Part shown: piece after piece, positions 35,701-43,660 of the stretch
How the letters are laid out: each line of letters opens with the position of its first letter
Position numbering within the stretch: the first letter of the stretch is position 1
Origin: Hymenobacter metallilatus
Lineage (GTDB): Bacteria > Bacteroidota > Bacteroidia > Cytophagales > Hymenobacteraceae
Length of the DNA: 64,000 nt
Assembly (NCBI RefSeq): GCF_003944705.1
Contig: NZ_RWIS01000013.1
Span: 62,001-126,000 of the forward strand
Direction of reading: 5' to 3'
Position numbers and translations under genes: made by a program
Notes under the pieces: generated by a model
The model's database searches: none
Seen by the model: only the letters and a program-made list of their open reading frames with translations
Told to the model about the DNA's origin: nothing

Positions 35701-36261
35701 TACGCCGTCGATATATACATTCAGGTTCTGGTTGTTGCTGGAGCAGCAGTTGCGTTGCGCTACCTGAAAGCGGACCCGGTACTGCCCCGTGCCGAGAGTA
35801 AGGGTTTGCTGAATCTGCCCGTTGGCCGTACCCGCCGTGCTCTGCACAAACGCCACGGCAGAGCCGTTGGGCGTAATGGGTGCGCCAAAGCCTCCTCCAT
35901 TCAGGGCAATACCCGAGCGGGAATTGAACGCCCATGATGCTCCGGCGGGCGCGTAACCATAGCTGCCGTTGCCTAATGCGCCGTAGCTTTCAAAACTGGG
36001 GTTGGTCACGGCCCCGCTTATCACAATGCCATCCGACACCCGCACAATTTCTACCAGATCAACGAAGGCCGTCACGTCGGCGCTGGTGTTGCCCGTACCC
36101 TGAATCAGGAGGACAGGATTGGCGGCCCAAGCGGATGCAGAGCTGGTCAGCAGCAGTAACAGCAGCAGCCAGGCGCTCCGCCAGGCCGGGTGGCGAGAGG
36201 GAGTGGTGGTTAGCTGCGTAGTGGGGTAAACCCCACGAATGAGTAGAGGTGTTCGGTGCAT
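29779..36261 (-). CDS. Giant secreted multidomain protein with type IX sorting domain
   Basis: This 2160-residue protein has a signal peptide to about 47 (ending SASAWA). Domains: a jelly-roll-like module (48-215), a Big_5-type Ig domain (215-315) and seven FG-GAP/VCBS repeats with DxDGDLD calcium loops (330-660), predicting a seven-bladed propeller. Then come an IPT/TIG domain (665-745), a LamG (746-950), a fibronectin III (970-1065), a second LamG (1120-1320), two HYR-like segments (about 1335 and 1605), and a long beta region from TTTWNGSASSAWTDCANW (1680). A C-terminal T9SS type A sorting domain (about 2080-2160) starts FAVYPTLAEDG. Expected fate: outer-membrane passage by the Por system and surface attachment or release. 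It is a probable adhesin or glycan-binding protein with no catalytic domain seen. It is placed just after a two-component regulator. Confidence 0.85.
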   Translation of the reverse strand: MHRTPLLIRGVYPTTQLTTTPSRHPAWRSAWLLLLLLLTSSASAWAANPVLLIQGTGNTSADVTAFVDLVEIVRVSDGIVISGAVTNPSFESYGALGNGSYGYAPAGASWAFNSRSGIALNGGGFGAPITPNGSAVAFVQSTAGTANGQIQQTLTLGTGQYRVRFQVAQRNCCSSNNQNLNVYIDGVLVGSIQPANDGTYATFTSTAFTVDPPAVTSLAPVRNAKTAAAGSNVQVGFSQNINSATASTIRVFSAQAGGRKAGTYSTSGSTVTFDPSVSFEPGETVFTSIPATVTSTGGAATTNKQVYQFTTAAGGSGRGNFPASTTINGGFSPRSLSVGDVNGDGNLDLLTAGSGNTVNVLLGNGAGGFTAGTAASVPISPNTLALGDLDADGDLDIMTGNFSGGQVSVRLNNGSGTFSGGQDLSIGTPYALTLGDVDADGDLDALVVNFVANNSSITVLINSGSGSFSSAQVIGVSSSCFGLTLGDVDADGDLDLLAPCYNSNSVAVRLNDGSGSFSGSYNPGVGTNPGRISLGDLDGDGDLDMAVSNLGSGTVSIRLNSGTGLFAANQEITVSPSPQGITLGDLDSDGDLDLATANFNSSPNGTASIRFNNGSGTFSGTTNLALGGDRYSPVLADIDNDGDLDLFVGNNGSTAVELRLNQPPAPTITSFSPNPAGAGLPATLTGTNLAGATALTINGAAATILTNTATSITFRVPAGATATGTSLVTTPGGTVTSTAFVFLPPPGNALAFDGTDDYVRMASTLPATAELTLEAWVNPAAFSGSLDALIMADNFPGQAMHCQFYGNNLGFSVNGNSPVDVVSTTALPTGRWSHVAVVYSASARTVRFYVNGVLNHTGTYTTAVAVAATPYSIGSWLSGSPQRFFNGKLDEVRMYTAALTQAQVQADMLSTTASVPASLSLYLSFDQGAAGGNNAGLTTLYDQSNNAFTGTLTNFALTGTTTSNYLESYALVVPTATAATTIGSTGFTATWTAPAVGTVTSYVLDYSTSATFASGVSTLTPAAGATSQPITGLTASTTYYYRLRADKTSVSGQGAYSGTISAATCAAPVAVAQNVTVTLNASGAASVAATAVNNGSTANCGPATPAALSLSTTAFSCADAVPAGTNAALSFNGTTQYVQGTNANLPLGNAARTLEAWVYPTAAGANGVIFNYGTPTINQRSGLLINGGRLYYVGENNDLRGNVVLTVNAWNHVAATYDGVTLKLYVNGALDVQLNPSAFNTTGTTWRMAQRSFPQANEFLTGRLDEVRVWNVARTAAQISTARAASLPGSTSGLVAYYRLNEGSGATVTDASASNSPGTLFSSPNWLTPGAPVTPGLPVTLTVTDASGATSTAQALVAVTDNTAPAAAGSGPLPAAPALATSNVPEAGNYGVLYQLNIPNAASFNGLSSIPYAVNNSGVSIARPARVAYFMELQSGGVTKWVWASMDNFASTLAQLGMPNPTANNVAWNQNVSNLNVFASSNAGVTTGTSLGTGRLEMWTTDYQPTNASNVPGASGSLYDFGDLPAANRNYGSFQVHNVTNAQTLLAYNNWGSNGDGGGIGDLGIGSQVGGSGHPDWTFAYNASTYTVKRLYILVPNNSAFTQPASLTLSASGTATLSQSQVYTGATDNCAVSSVVITPATFTCAQVGTPQTVTVAVSDASGNTTTQSAFVTVSVPATPTTTWNGSASSAWTDCANWSYGKVPDAATSVVIPAGLGRYPSLPAGTYTAQNLTIASGATLATAGGATLQIHGDWINNGTATLAGPVVFTGSAATQTLGGTTATGFTTVSVNKASGLVQLAQNMPVGVALTLSSGSLLTDSYQVALGSTATLSETATSYVTGIVATTRALAPGATQSFGGLGLRLTPAAGSVSPGSTVVLRTTGTALSGQGTSKSISRYYDIQPTTNAGLEVTVELGYLDAELNGITETDLGIFRSSTGTSGPWDRINVASASPAANTVTATGVEHFSIWTLGARSNPLPVKLTDFTAERQGADALLRWATAQELNNAYFEVESSADGRTFRSLGRVAGQGSSTQAHAYSFRDAGLSRYHTPLVYYRLRQVDANGTASFSQVRTLAVGEVPEAQFAVYPTLAEDGAVSYQYTGPATAATVEVLNAVGQVVRAQPAVAPGTPGRLSLTGLPRGLYHVRYRTAAGQQQARCIVP

Positions 36262-36331
36262 AGAGTAGAGAAAAGGGTACGAACAAGGGAAAGCCCGGCA
36301 GGCGCTCCGGATGGGGCTGCCGGGCCGGAGG

Positions 36332-36955
36332 TTAGCGACGGTAGCCGCGGGCCAGCAGCTCGGCCTTGGAGTTGACCTGCAGCTTGCGGTACACCTGCCG
36401 GATGTGGCTGCGCACGGTGTCGATGCTCAGAAAGAGCCGGTCGGCAATGCGCTGGTAGCTCAGACCATCCTCAATGCCGCGCACGATGTCCTGCTCCCGG
36501 GCCGTGAGGGGCTCCAGCGCCGGACGCGGAACTGGCTGGAAGTGGCGGATCACGTGGCGGGCAATGCTGGGCGACATGGGCGAACCGCCGGCCGCCACCT
36601 GCAACAAGTGCTCCTTGAGCAGCGTCAGGGGCGTGTCCTTCTCCAGGTAGCCCACGGCCCCGGCGCGTAAGGCCTCAAATACCCGCTCGGCATCGGTGTA
36701 CACGCTTAGCATCACCACTTCAACGCCGGGCAGGCGCTGCCGCAAATGGGCCAGCCCCTCAATGCCCGACATACCCGGCAGACCGATATCGGAGAGGACG
36801 AGTGTGGGCGGCACGGCCAGAACCTCTACCCCCGCCAGGAAATCCTCGACGGAGGCAGTGCTGAGTACGCACGTAAACTCAGGTTGCGCGCACAGGTAGC
36901 CGGTTAGCGCCTCCCGAATAGTAGGCTGGTCTTCGATGATGCCGAGGGTAATCAC
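36332..36955 (-). CDS. NarL/FixJ-type response regulator
   Basis: This 207-residue regulator has a receiver domain (IIEDQ at 6-10, phospho-acceptor Asp56 in LVLSDIGLPG, switch Ser/Thr in VVMLSVYTD, Lys in GYLEKDTPL) and a C-terminal LuxR helix-turn-helix (LTAREQDIVRGIEDGLSYQR then IADRLFLSIDTVRSHIRQVY). The start is a GTG at 36955, giving MITLGIIEDQP; an in-frame ATG at 36991 would add 12 unconserved residues. It lies 70 bp upstream of the giant T9SS gene and downstream of the histidine kinase gene at 37280, its likely partner. Confidence 0.9.
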   Translation of the reverse strand: MITLGIIEDQPTIREALTGYLCAQPEFTCVLSTASVEDFLAGVEVLAVPPTLVLSDIGLPGMSGIEGLAHLRQRLPGVEVVMLSVYTDAERVFEALRAGAVGYLEKDTPLTLLKEHLLQVAAGGSPMSPSIARHVIRHFQPVPRPALEPLTAREQDIVRGIEDGLSYQRIADRLFLSIDTVRSHIRQVYRKLQVNSKAELLARGYRR

Positions 36956-37054
36956 GCTACAAAGGTTAGGTTTTCGGCAGTGCCAGGCCATAGCATGGAC
37001 ATGTGAAATTGCCGGGCACGGCTCAGGCTTGAGAAGGGCATTCTGCGCAAATAG

Positions 37055-37259
37055 AACGTCCTTCCGAGCGAAGCCGAGGAATCTCGCGTACTGACGTTGG
37101 GGGTTACTTTGACAACCTCAGCACGCGAGATGCCTCGGCTTCGCTCGGAAGGACAGTTACCACTACAACGTCAGCACGCGAGATTCCTCCTTGGTCGGAA
37201 GGACAGTTACCTTCTAACGTCAGCACGCGAGATGCCTCGGCTTTGCTCGGAAGGACGTT
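37055..37259. repeat. Cluster of four type A REP units
   Basis: One direct unit (37055-37098) and three inverted units (37114-37158, 37167-37208, 37216-37259), each about 42-45 bp, are bounded by AACGTC/GACGTT-like ends and contain TTCCGAGCGAAGCCGAGGAA. Together with flanks they fill the gap between the histidine kinase and regulator genes. Confidence 0.9.
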
Positions 37260-37279
37260 CTGCCAACTTACCCACTCTC

Positions 37280-39274
37280 CTATCCCAGCGGCAGGCGGGC
37301 CAGCACCCGGAAGCCCTGCTCCAATGAATCGTAGCTGACGGTGCCGGCGGCGGCGGCGGCCCGGGCCTGCATATTGCGTAGGCCCTGTCCGGCAGGGCGT
37401 ACTGGCAGTGGCCCGCCCCGGCCATCGTCGAGCACTTCCAGCTGCAGCTGGCGGCCAAGTAGCTGCAAGCGCACCGTGACCAGGGTGGCCTGGGCGTGCT
37501 TTACCGCGTTGTGCAATGCTTCCTTATAAATCAGATACAGAGCCTGACGGGTGCTGAGCGGCACAGCTACCGTAAGCAAGGCCGGGTCGGCGAAAAAATC
37601 CAGCTCCAACCCGGCCGGGGGCAATACCTGGTGGGCATGGTCGCGCATGCGGTCTAGTACGCTGATAAACGAATCATTGCGGGCATCAATGCCCCACACT
37701 ACGTCGCTCATCTGCCGGGCGGCCATGCGGCTGGTTTCGGCCATATGGTCGAGGTGGCCGCGCTGCTGCTCGGGCGGGTACAGGCCTTCGCGTAGCATTG
37801 TACTCTGCAGAGAAATCTGGGTGAGCAGGGAGCCCACATCATCGTGCAGGTCGGCGGCCAGGCTGGTGCGTAAGGCAGCCTCCCGAGCCGTCTGCCGCCG
37901 CCGATACTGCCACACCCCACCCACGGCCAGCAGAGCCAGAAGCAAGCCCACCCCAACCAAAACCGCCACCTGCCACTGCTGGCGGAGCCGGGCCAGTTGC
38001 CGTTCCTGTTCCTGCAGCTTCGTGCGCTGGGTCAGGAGCTGAATCTTAGCTTTCTGTTGCCGCAGCTTGTTGCGGTACTGCAGCGCAATGGTACGGCGGC
38101 TTACTTCGGCCCCACTCAAACTGTCGCGCGTGGCCATGAAGAGTTGCTGCGCCTGGTAGGCTTGTGCGTACCGGCCCTGAGCAGCGTAGGCACGAGCCAA
38201 TACCTCATGGGCGTCGCGGATGCCCTCCGGTACCCGAATTGCTCTGGCTACCTGCAAGCCTTGGCGGGCAAACTGTACGGCGCTATCGGGGCGGGACAGC
38301 CGTAGGCTGCTACGGGCCAGCAACACCAGCACCCGGGGCACAGCCAGCGGTAGCACCCGCATAGCCTGAGGCAGTGCGGGACGGGCACGGGCCAGGGCTG
38401 CTTCGTAGCCACCCTGCTGCTCATCCATCTCCGCCAGGTTGATTTCCATGCGCAGGATTTCGGGAGCCAGGTTCAGCTTTTTGCTGATTACCATACTCTG
38501 CCGGTAAAACTGCCGGGCCTCCTCCCAGCGCCGCTGCTGCCGCCGCACCTCACCCAACTCCCCGTATATCAGGTTCAGTCGGTCGGGATAATCGTAGCGT
38601 AACGATACCTCCAGGGCGTGCTGCAGATATTCCTCGGCAATGGCCAGCTCCCCAATCTGCCGGTACACGTTGCCAATCTGAATCTGAAGACTTGTATAAA
38701 AGCGGCGGGTGTCCCCATAGTCGTACCTTGGCGACACCCGGAAATAATATGACAGGGCAGTGGCGTACTGGCCCTGCTGAGCGGCAATTTTGGCGAACCG
38801 GCCTACGCAGCGAATCTGACCACCAATATTGTGGATGCGGGTAAACTCGGCTTCGGAACGCTGCAGCCAGTGTTTGGCTTCCTCGTAGTCACCCACCAGA
38901 ATGTAGCCGTCGGCCACATCCAGCATTGTTTCCGCCTTATAGTCGCGGTAATTCAGCTGCTGGGCCAGGCGGAGGGCCTCTTTCAGCACGGGCAGTCCCG
39001 CCCGTACATCGCGCTGCTGGATTTCCCAGGCCAAGCGGGTCATGTAGTCAATCTTGATAGTATCCAGCGTGTGGTGGGCCGCTACCAGGGCGCGCAAACT
39101 ATCAATGCGGCGCTGACTGGTGCGCTGTACACTCAGGGCCGATAGTTCCGGCGGAACTCCGCTTGCCGCTGCCTTGGCCGCCCGTAGTGGTGCCGGAGCG
39201 GCCGGGGCCGCTCCTCTCAACTGCCCGGTTAACAGCAGTAGCAGCATGAGTCCACCAAGAAGAAATCGGGTCAT
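37280..39274 (-). CDS. Sensor histidine kinase with N-terminal TPRs (HisKA_3 type)
   Basis: This 664-residue protein has a signal peptide, a periplasmic TPR region (about 70-400), a coiled coil near 400-430, one membrane helix (about 435-460: VAVLVGVGLLLALLAVGGVW) and a NarX-type kinase. The kinase has DLHDDVGSLLTQ (phospho-His about 474), then HATPase with LYLIYKEALHNAVKHA, DDGRGG and GQGLRNMQARA. It should phosphorylate the NarL-type regulator at 36332. The ATG at 39274 begins the signal peptide MTRFLLGGLMLL; the longer frame to 39313 is less likely. The TPRs suggest sensing of a protein or peptide in the periplasm. Confidence 0.88.
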   Translation of the reverse strand: MTRFLLGGLMLLLLLTGQLRGAAPAAPAPLRAAKAAASGVPPELSALSVQRTSQRRIDSLRALVAAHHTLDTIKIDYMTRLAWEIQQRDVRAGLPVLKEALRLAQQLNYRDYKAETMLDVADGYILVGDYEEAKHWLQRSEAEFTRIHNIGGQIRCVGRFAKIAAQQGQYATALSYYFRVSPRYDYGDTRRFYTSLQIQIGNVYRQIGELAIAEEYLQHALEVSLRYDYPDRLNLIYGELGEVRRQQRRWEEARQFYRQSMVISKKLNLAPEILRMEINLAEMDEQQGGYEAALARARPALPQAMRVLPLAVPRVLVLLARSSLRLSRPDSAVQFARQGLQVARAIRVPEGIRDAHEVLARAYAAQGRYAQAYQAQQLFMATRDSLSGAEVSRRTIALQYRNKLRQQKAKIQLLTQRTKLQEQERQLARLRQQWQVAVLVGVGLLLALLAVGGVWQYRRRQTAREAALRTSLAADLHDDVGSLLTQISLQSTMLREGLYPPEQQRGHLDHMAETSRMAARQMSDVVWGIDARNDSFISVLDRMRDHAHQVLPPAGLELDFFADPALLTVAVPLSTRQALYLIYKEALHNAVKHAQATLVTVRLQLLGRQLQLEVLDDGRGGPLPVRPAGQGLRNMQARAAAAAGTVSYDSLEQGFRVLARLPLG

Positions 39275-39385
39275 GCAGGTAAGTAGCTGAGCCTGGGGAA
39301 AAAGGTGGTACAATATACGGCATTTCGGATACTGCTTCTGTACAGCCCCGGGCTCAGCCTGCCCATATAGGCAGGGCGCAGCCAG

Positions 39386-39452
39386 GCCAGCTCCTACCCA
39401 AACTGCCCCCTCTGGCGCGCGGCCGGAGGGGGCAGTTTGGGTAGGAGCTGGC
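39386..39452. terminator. 31-bp near-perfect hairpin after parE
   Basis: The arms 39386-39416 and 39422-39452 (GCCAGCTCCTACCCAAACTG... and complement) pair over 31 bp with one G-U type mismatch and a 5-nt loop. It lies 18 bp beyond the parE stop; there is no long T-tract, so termination is inferred from position. Confidence 0.7.
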
Positions 39453-39470
39453 TCTAAAGTTCAGGAGCTA

Positions 39471-41384
39471 TCAGGCCAGGTCGGCTTCGGCTACCTCCGC
39501 CATTGGCAGCACATCCGAGGTTATCAGGTCCTTCTCCTGGCGCAGGTTATCAATGATGAATTCCTGGCGGGCGGGCGTATTTTTGCCCATGTAATAGGTA
39601 AGCACCTGCTGAATGCTGCGGTCCGACTGCAGAATGACGGGCTCCAGCTTGATGTTGTCACCAATAAACTTCCCAAACTCGTCGGGGCTGATTTCGCCCA
39701 ACCCCTTAAAGCGCGTTACTTCGGGGTTGCGGCCCAGCTGCCGCATGGCAGCCTGCTTTTCCTGCTCGTTGTAGCAGTAGATGGTGGTTTTTTTGTTGCG
39801 CACCCGGAAGAGCGGGGTTTCCAGGATGAACACATGGCCATTACGCACCAGATCGGGGAAAAACTGCAGGAAGAAAGTAAGCAGCAGCAGCCGGATGTGC
39901 ATCCCATCCACGTCGGCGTCGGTGGCAATAACCACGCGGTTGTAGCGCAGCCCCTCAATACCTTCCTCAATGTTGAGGGCGTGCTGGAGCAGGTTCAGCT
40001 CCTCATTTTCATATACAATTTTCTTCTTCAGCCCGAAGCAGTTCAGGGGTTTGCCGCGCAGGCTGAACACGGCCTCCGTTTCTACATTCCTGCTTTTGGT
40101 GATGGAGCCCGAGGCCGAGTCGCCCTCGGTGATAAATAAGGTGGTGAGCAGCGCTTTCTCCTCAACCTTGGATTCGCCCAGGTGCAGGCGACAGTCGCGC
40201 AGCTTACGGTTGTGCAGGTTGGCTTTTTTGGCTCGTTGGTTGGCCAGCTTTTTCACCCCGGCCATGTCCTTCCGCTCCCGCTCACTCTGCTCAATGCGTT
40301 TCTTCAGGGCTTCGGCGGCAGCCGGATTTTTGTGCAGGTAGTTATCCAGGTGCTCCTTCACGTAGTCCAGAATGAAGCCCCGCACGGTGGGGCCATCGGG
40401 GCCCATGTTGAGGCTGCCCAGCTTGGTTTTGGTCTGGCTTTCGAACACAGGCTCCTGCACCCGCACCGAAATGGCCGCCACAATGGAGCCCCGGACGTCG
40501 GCCGCGTCGTACTCCTTTTTATAGAACTCACGCACGGTTTTCACCACGGCTTCGCGGAAGGCGGCCAAATGGGTACCGCCCTGGGTGGTGTACTGCCCGT
40601 TCACGAAGCTGTAGTACTCCTCGCCGTAGTCGTTGCCGTGGGTAATGGCCAGCTCGATATCCTCCCCTTTCAGGTGAATGATATCGTAGCGCATGGCCTC
40701 GGGGTCGGCCTTGCGGGCCAGCAGGTCCTTGAGGCCGTTTTCGGAGTGGTAGCGCTGGCCGTTGAAGTTGATGGTGAGGCCCGCGTTGAGGTAGCAGTAG
40801 TTCCAGATCTGGCTTTCCAGGAACTCAGGAATGAAGCGGTAGTTGCGGAAGATGCTGTCGTCGGGTTGGAACACCATCAGCGTGCCGTTGCGCTGGCTGG
40901 TGGGCTGAGGCTGGGCGTCGGTTTTGAGCAGGCCCTGCTCAAACTCGGCAGCCTTCATTTGCCCATCCCGCACACTCTGCACCAGGAAATAATTGCTGAG
41001 GGCATTAACCGCCTTGGTGCCGACGCCGTTCAAGCCCACAGACTTCTGAAAGACTTTGCTGTCATACTTGCCGCCCGTGTTAATCTTGCTGACTACCTCC
41101 ACCACTTTGCCCAGCGGAATGCCCCGGCCATAGTCGCGCACCTGCACCCGGCTATCGGATATCTTGATGTCGATGGTACGGCCATAGCCCATCACGTGCT
41201 CATCAATGGAGTTGTCAATTACCTCCTTTACCAGCACATAAATGCCATCATCGTAGCTGGAGCCGTCGCCGAGCTTCCCAATGTACATACCCGGGCGCAG
41301 GCGGATGTGCTCCCGCCAATCGAGGGAGCGGATGCTGTCTTCGGTGTATGCGTGTGGAGCGGGAGATGCTTGCTGTTCAGCCAT
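39471..41384 (-). CDS. parE: DNA topoisomerase IV subunit B (GyrB/ParE family)
   Basis: This 637-residue ATPase subunit has GHKL motifs ([43 protein letters not shown]), a transducer and a TOPRIM region with TEGDSASGS and [17 protein letters not shown]. The C-terminal tail carries YKGL-type RFKGLGEIS. The ATG at 41384 begins [11 protein letters not shown]; the frame continues to 41402. It pairs with the ParC-like subunit at 25925, about 10.6 kb away on the same strand. GyrB versus ParE is decided by length and partner; both names are possible. Confidence 0.88.
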   Translation of the reverse strand: MAEQQASPAPHAYTEDSIRSLDWREHIRLRPGMYIGKLGDGSSYDDGIYVLVKEVIDNSIDEHVMGYGRTIDIKISDSRVQVRDYGRGIPLGKVVEVVSKINTGGKYDSKVFQKSVGLNGVGTKAVNALSNYFLVQSVRDGQMKAAEFEQGLLKTDAQPQPTSQRNGTLMVFQPDDSIFRNYRFIPEFLESQIWNYCYLNAGLTINFNGQRYHSENGLKDLLARKADPEAMRYDIIHLKGEDIELAITHGNDYGEEYYSFVNGQYTTQGGTHLAAFREAVVKTVREFYKKEYDAADVRGSIVAAISVRVQEPVFESQTKTKLGSLNMGPDGPTVRGFILDYVKEHLDNYLHKNPAAAEALKKRIEQSERERKDMAGVKKLANQRAKKANLHNRKLRDCRLHLGESKVEEKALLTTLFITEGDSASGSITKSRNVETEAVFSLRGKPLNCFGLKKKIVYENEELNLLQHALNIEEGIEGLRYNRVVIATDADVDGMHIRLLLLTFFLQFFPDLVRNGHVFILETPLFRVRNKKTTIYCYNEQEKQAAMRQLGRNPEVTRFKGLGEISPDEFGKFIGDNIKLEPVILQSDRSIQQVLTYYMGKNTPARQEFIIDNLRQEKDLITSDVLPMAEVAEADLA

Positions 41385-41578
41385 TGGAAAACCAGAAATC
41401 AAATTTGAGGTAAAATAACGCAGAAAATTGTCCGCTTCCGCGCTTTAGTTTCGCTAGTAAAGTTAGCAAATTCCCTGGCTTTCCGCGCCTGACCGAGGTG
41501 ATTTTTACCCTAATTCGGCCCCTAAACCGCCTACACTTCCCTCCACTCCCCTACCCCGTCTCCCAATTTCATTAGCAC

Positions 41579-42763
41579 ATGCTACACCCTAACGCACAGC
41601 ACAACCTGCCCCCCTCGGGTCACAAACCCAATCAGGTAGTCAAGCAGACGCCCCTCATCCAGTTTGCCTTCTTTATGCTGGCCCTGGTGCTACTGGTATA
41701 TTCCCTGAAAGTACTGGATGATATTCTGCTGCCTTTGTTATTCTCGGCGGTATTTACGCTCCTGCTGCTGCCTATTTGCCGGTGGCTGGAGCTGCGGGGG
41801 CTGCCGCGGGTACTGGCCATTGTGCTGTGCCTGCTCCTGGTACTGGCCGTCTTTACGGGTGTTATTCTGGGGTTTGGCTCCCAACTGGCGCAGTTCAAGA
41901 ATGAGATACCCAAGCTGCAGGCCAAGCTGATGGAGTTTTTCACTGATGCGCAGGAATGGGCCCATCAAAAATTCGGCTACCAGCCCATGAGCATCAACGA
42001 CCTGAAGGAAACGTCCATCAAGGCCCTGAAGAAATCGGGCGGCACGTACCTGGGTACCACCCTCAATACCACCACGGCCGTGCTCAGCAACCTGGCTCAG
42101 GTGCTGATTTATATTTTCTGCTTTCTGTACTACCGCGACCATCTGCGGCAGTTTATGTTCCGGTTTGTGGCGCCCGACAAGCGTACCGGCGTGCTGCACA
42201 CCGTCGATAACATCCAGACGGTAGTGCAGGCCTATATTTCGGGGCTGTTTAAGGTAATTGTTATTGTCTCCATCCTCAACGGCATCGGGCTGCTGGCGCT
42301 GGGGGTCAAGTTTGCCATCTTCTTCGCCATTTTTGCCTCGGTACTGGCCGTTATTCCCTATATCGGCATTATGATTGGGGCCACGGTACCGGCCATTATT
42401 ACGCTGGTAGAAACCGGCTCGCCGTTGCAGGCGGCGCTGGTAATTGGGGTGTTTGTGGTGGTGCAGTTTCTCGAGGGCAACTTTATTACGCCCATGATTA
42501 CCGGCTCCCAGGTGAGCATCAACCCGCTGGCGGCTATTCTTGCCCTGATATTGGGCGGGGAGATGTGGGGCACGCCGGGTATGATTCTGAGTATTCCGCT
42601 GATGGCCGTAGCCAAAGTAGTGCTGGATGCCAACAAAACTACCGAGCCCTGGGGCTTCCTGCTGGGCGATACTGCCGAGGGCGAAGACTCGGTGAAACCG
42701 GAAACCAAGCAGCCGGGAGGTTTACAGAAGCTCTGGCAGCGGATGATGGGCAAGGCGGCGTAG
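41579..42763 (+). CDS. AI-2E family transporter (TqsA/PerM type)
   Basis: This 394-residue integral membrane protein has about eight helices: two N-terminal pairs (28-48, 52-70, 77-98), a cytoplasmic or periplasmic segment (100-150), and helices around 160-180 and 210-325, including IPYIGIMIGATVPAIITL. FLEGNFITPMITG (about 300-312) is a hallmark of the family. Members export autoinducer-2, sodium or other solutes; the substrate is unknown here. It starts at the ATG at 41579, with a Lys-rich C-terminal tail. It is divergent from parE. Confidence 0.85.
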   Translation: MLHPNAQHNLPPSGHKPNQVVKQTPLIQFAFFMLALVLLVYSLKVLDDILLPLLFSAVFTLLLLPICRWLELRGLPRVLAIVLCLLLVLAVFTGVILGFGSQLAQFKNEIPKLQAKLMEFFTDAQEWAHQKFGYQPMSINDLKETSIKALKKSGGTYLGTTLNTTTAVLSNLAQVLIYIFCFLYYRDHLRQFMFRFVAPDKRTGVLHTVDNIQTVVQAYISGLFKVIVIVSILNGIGLLALGVKFAIFFAIFASVLAVIPYIGIMIGATVPAIITLVETGSPLQAALVIGVFVVVQFLEGNFITPMITGSQVSINPLAAILALILGGEMWGTPGMILSIPLMAVAKVVLDANKTTEPWGFLLGDTAEGEDSVKPETKQPGGLQKLWQRMMGKAA

Positions 42764-42961
42764 GCCGCTGGTTAGGGACTATGGCCCCCCTCAGGCTGCC
42801 GGCCGCCTGGAGGGCTTGCGTTGTAGCAGATGCATGGTTTGGAGCAGCTAACCCTAAATTTTGTACGTAACCTCCTTTTGCTAAGCCACGGTATACTCCC
42901 AGAGTGCCAGCATTGGCTGGGCATATCATACGTTCCATACCACCCTAATTTTCTTTCCATC

Positions 42962-43432
42962 ATGGCTACTATCACCGGCGAAACTGCCCGCGCATACAAC
43001 GACCTCGTAGAAATCAACAAAACGGCTGCCAAAGGCTATCAGGAAGCCGCTGAAGGTGTCAGCAGCCCCGATCTGAAATCGAAACTCAGCGAGCTGAGCC
43101 AGCAGCGGGCCCAGTTTGCCTCCGACCTTAGCCGGCAGGCCAGCCAGTACGGCATCAACCCCGAAAATGAATCGACCATTGAGGGCGTGGTAGCCGATGC
43201 CGCTGCCGCCGTACACCGGGGCTGGATCAACATCAAATCGGCCATTACGGGCCAGGACGACTCGGCCATCCTGGGCGAGTGTGAAACCGGCGACGCTACG
43301 GCGCTGCAAACCTACGAAACGGCACTTCGTTCCAGCGAATTGCCCGTAGAGGCCCGTAACATCATCCAGAAGCAGCACGGCGAAATTCTGTCGGCGAAAA
43401 ACTGGGTTACGCAGCAGAAAGGTACCCACTAG
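42962..43432 (+). CDS. PA2169-family four-helix-bundle protein (DUF2383)
   Basis: This 156-residue ferritin-like four-helix protein has landmarks YNDLVEINKTAAKGYQEAAE (14-33), LKSKLSELSQQRAQFASDL, VHRGWINIKSAI and ILGECETGDATALQTYETAL. This pattern is typical of DUF2383. The function is unknown, often linked to stress. The ATG at 42962 begins MATITGETAR; the frame extends upstream to 42830 without conservation. It is followed by a terminator at 43457-43486. Confidence 0.85.
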   Translation: MATITGETARAYNDLVEINKTAAKGYQEAAEGVSSPDLKSKLSELSQQRAQFASDLSRQASQYGINPENESTIEGVVADAAAAVHRGWINIKSAITGQDDSAILGECETGDATALQTYETALRSSELPVEARNIIQKQHGEILSAKNWVTQQKGTH

Positions 43433-43456
43433 CCTCGCCTGAATCCCGCAAGAACT

Positions 43457-43486
43457 AACAGCCCGCCATTTGGCGGGCTGTTTTGC
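43457..43486 (+). terminator. Terminator after the PA2169-family gene
   Basis: The perfect stem ACAGCCCGCCA / TGGCGGGCTGT is followed by TTT, 24 bp after the stop codon. Confidence 0.85.
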
Positions 43487-43605
43487 GTTGGAGCAACGGC
43501 TGCTTTTTCCCGACCGGGCACCATACAGTTGGTTAGTACCGCTTGCTCTGGGACTGGCTGCACTTCCCGGCTAAGCTATTTAGCTGCTGCAACCATCTAA
43601 CCGGG

Positions 43606-43613
43606 TATCTTTG
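43606..43613 (+). promoter_or_regulatory. -7 element for the DnaQ-UvrC fusion gene
   Basis: TATCTTTG is an exact TAnnTTTG match, 47 bp before the TTG start codon. The -33 element is imperfect (TTTAG about 22 bp upstream). Confidence 0.45.
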
Positions 43614-43660
43614 TTAGCAATTTGTTTAGCTCTGTACGACGCACCTCCTAGCCTATTCCT

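Noticed and set aside
40182-41408. 408-codon plus-strand frame opposite parE
   Set aside because: Antisense shadow of parE; no signal, domain or conserved pattern.
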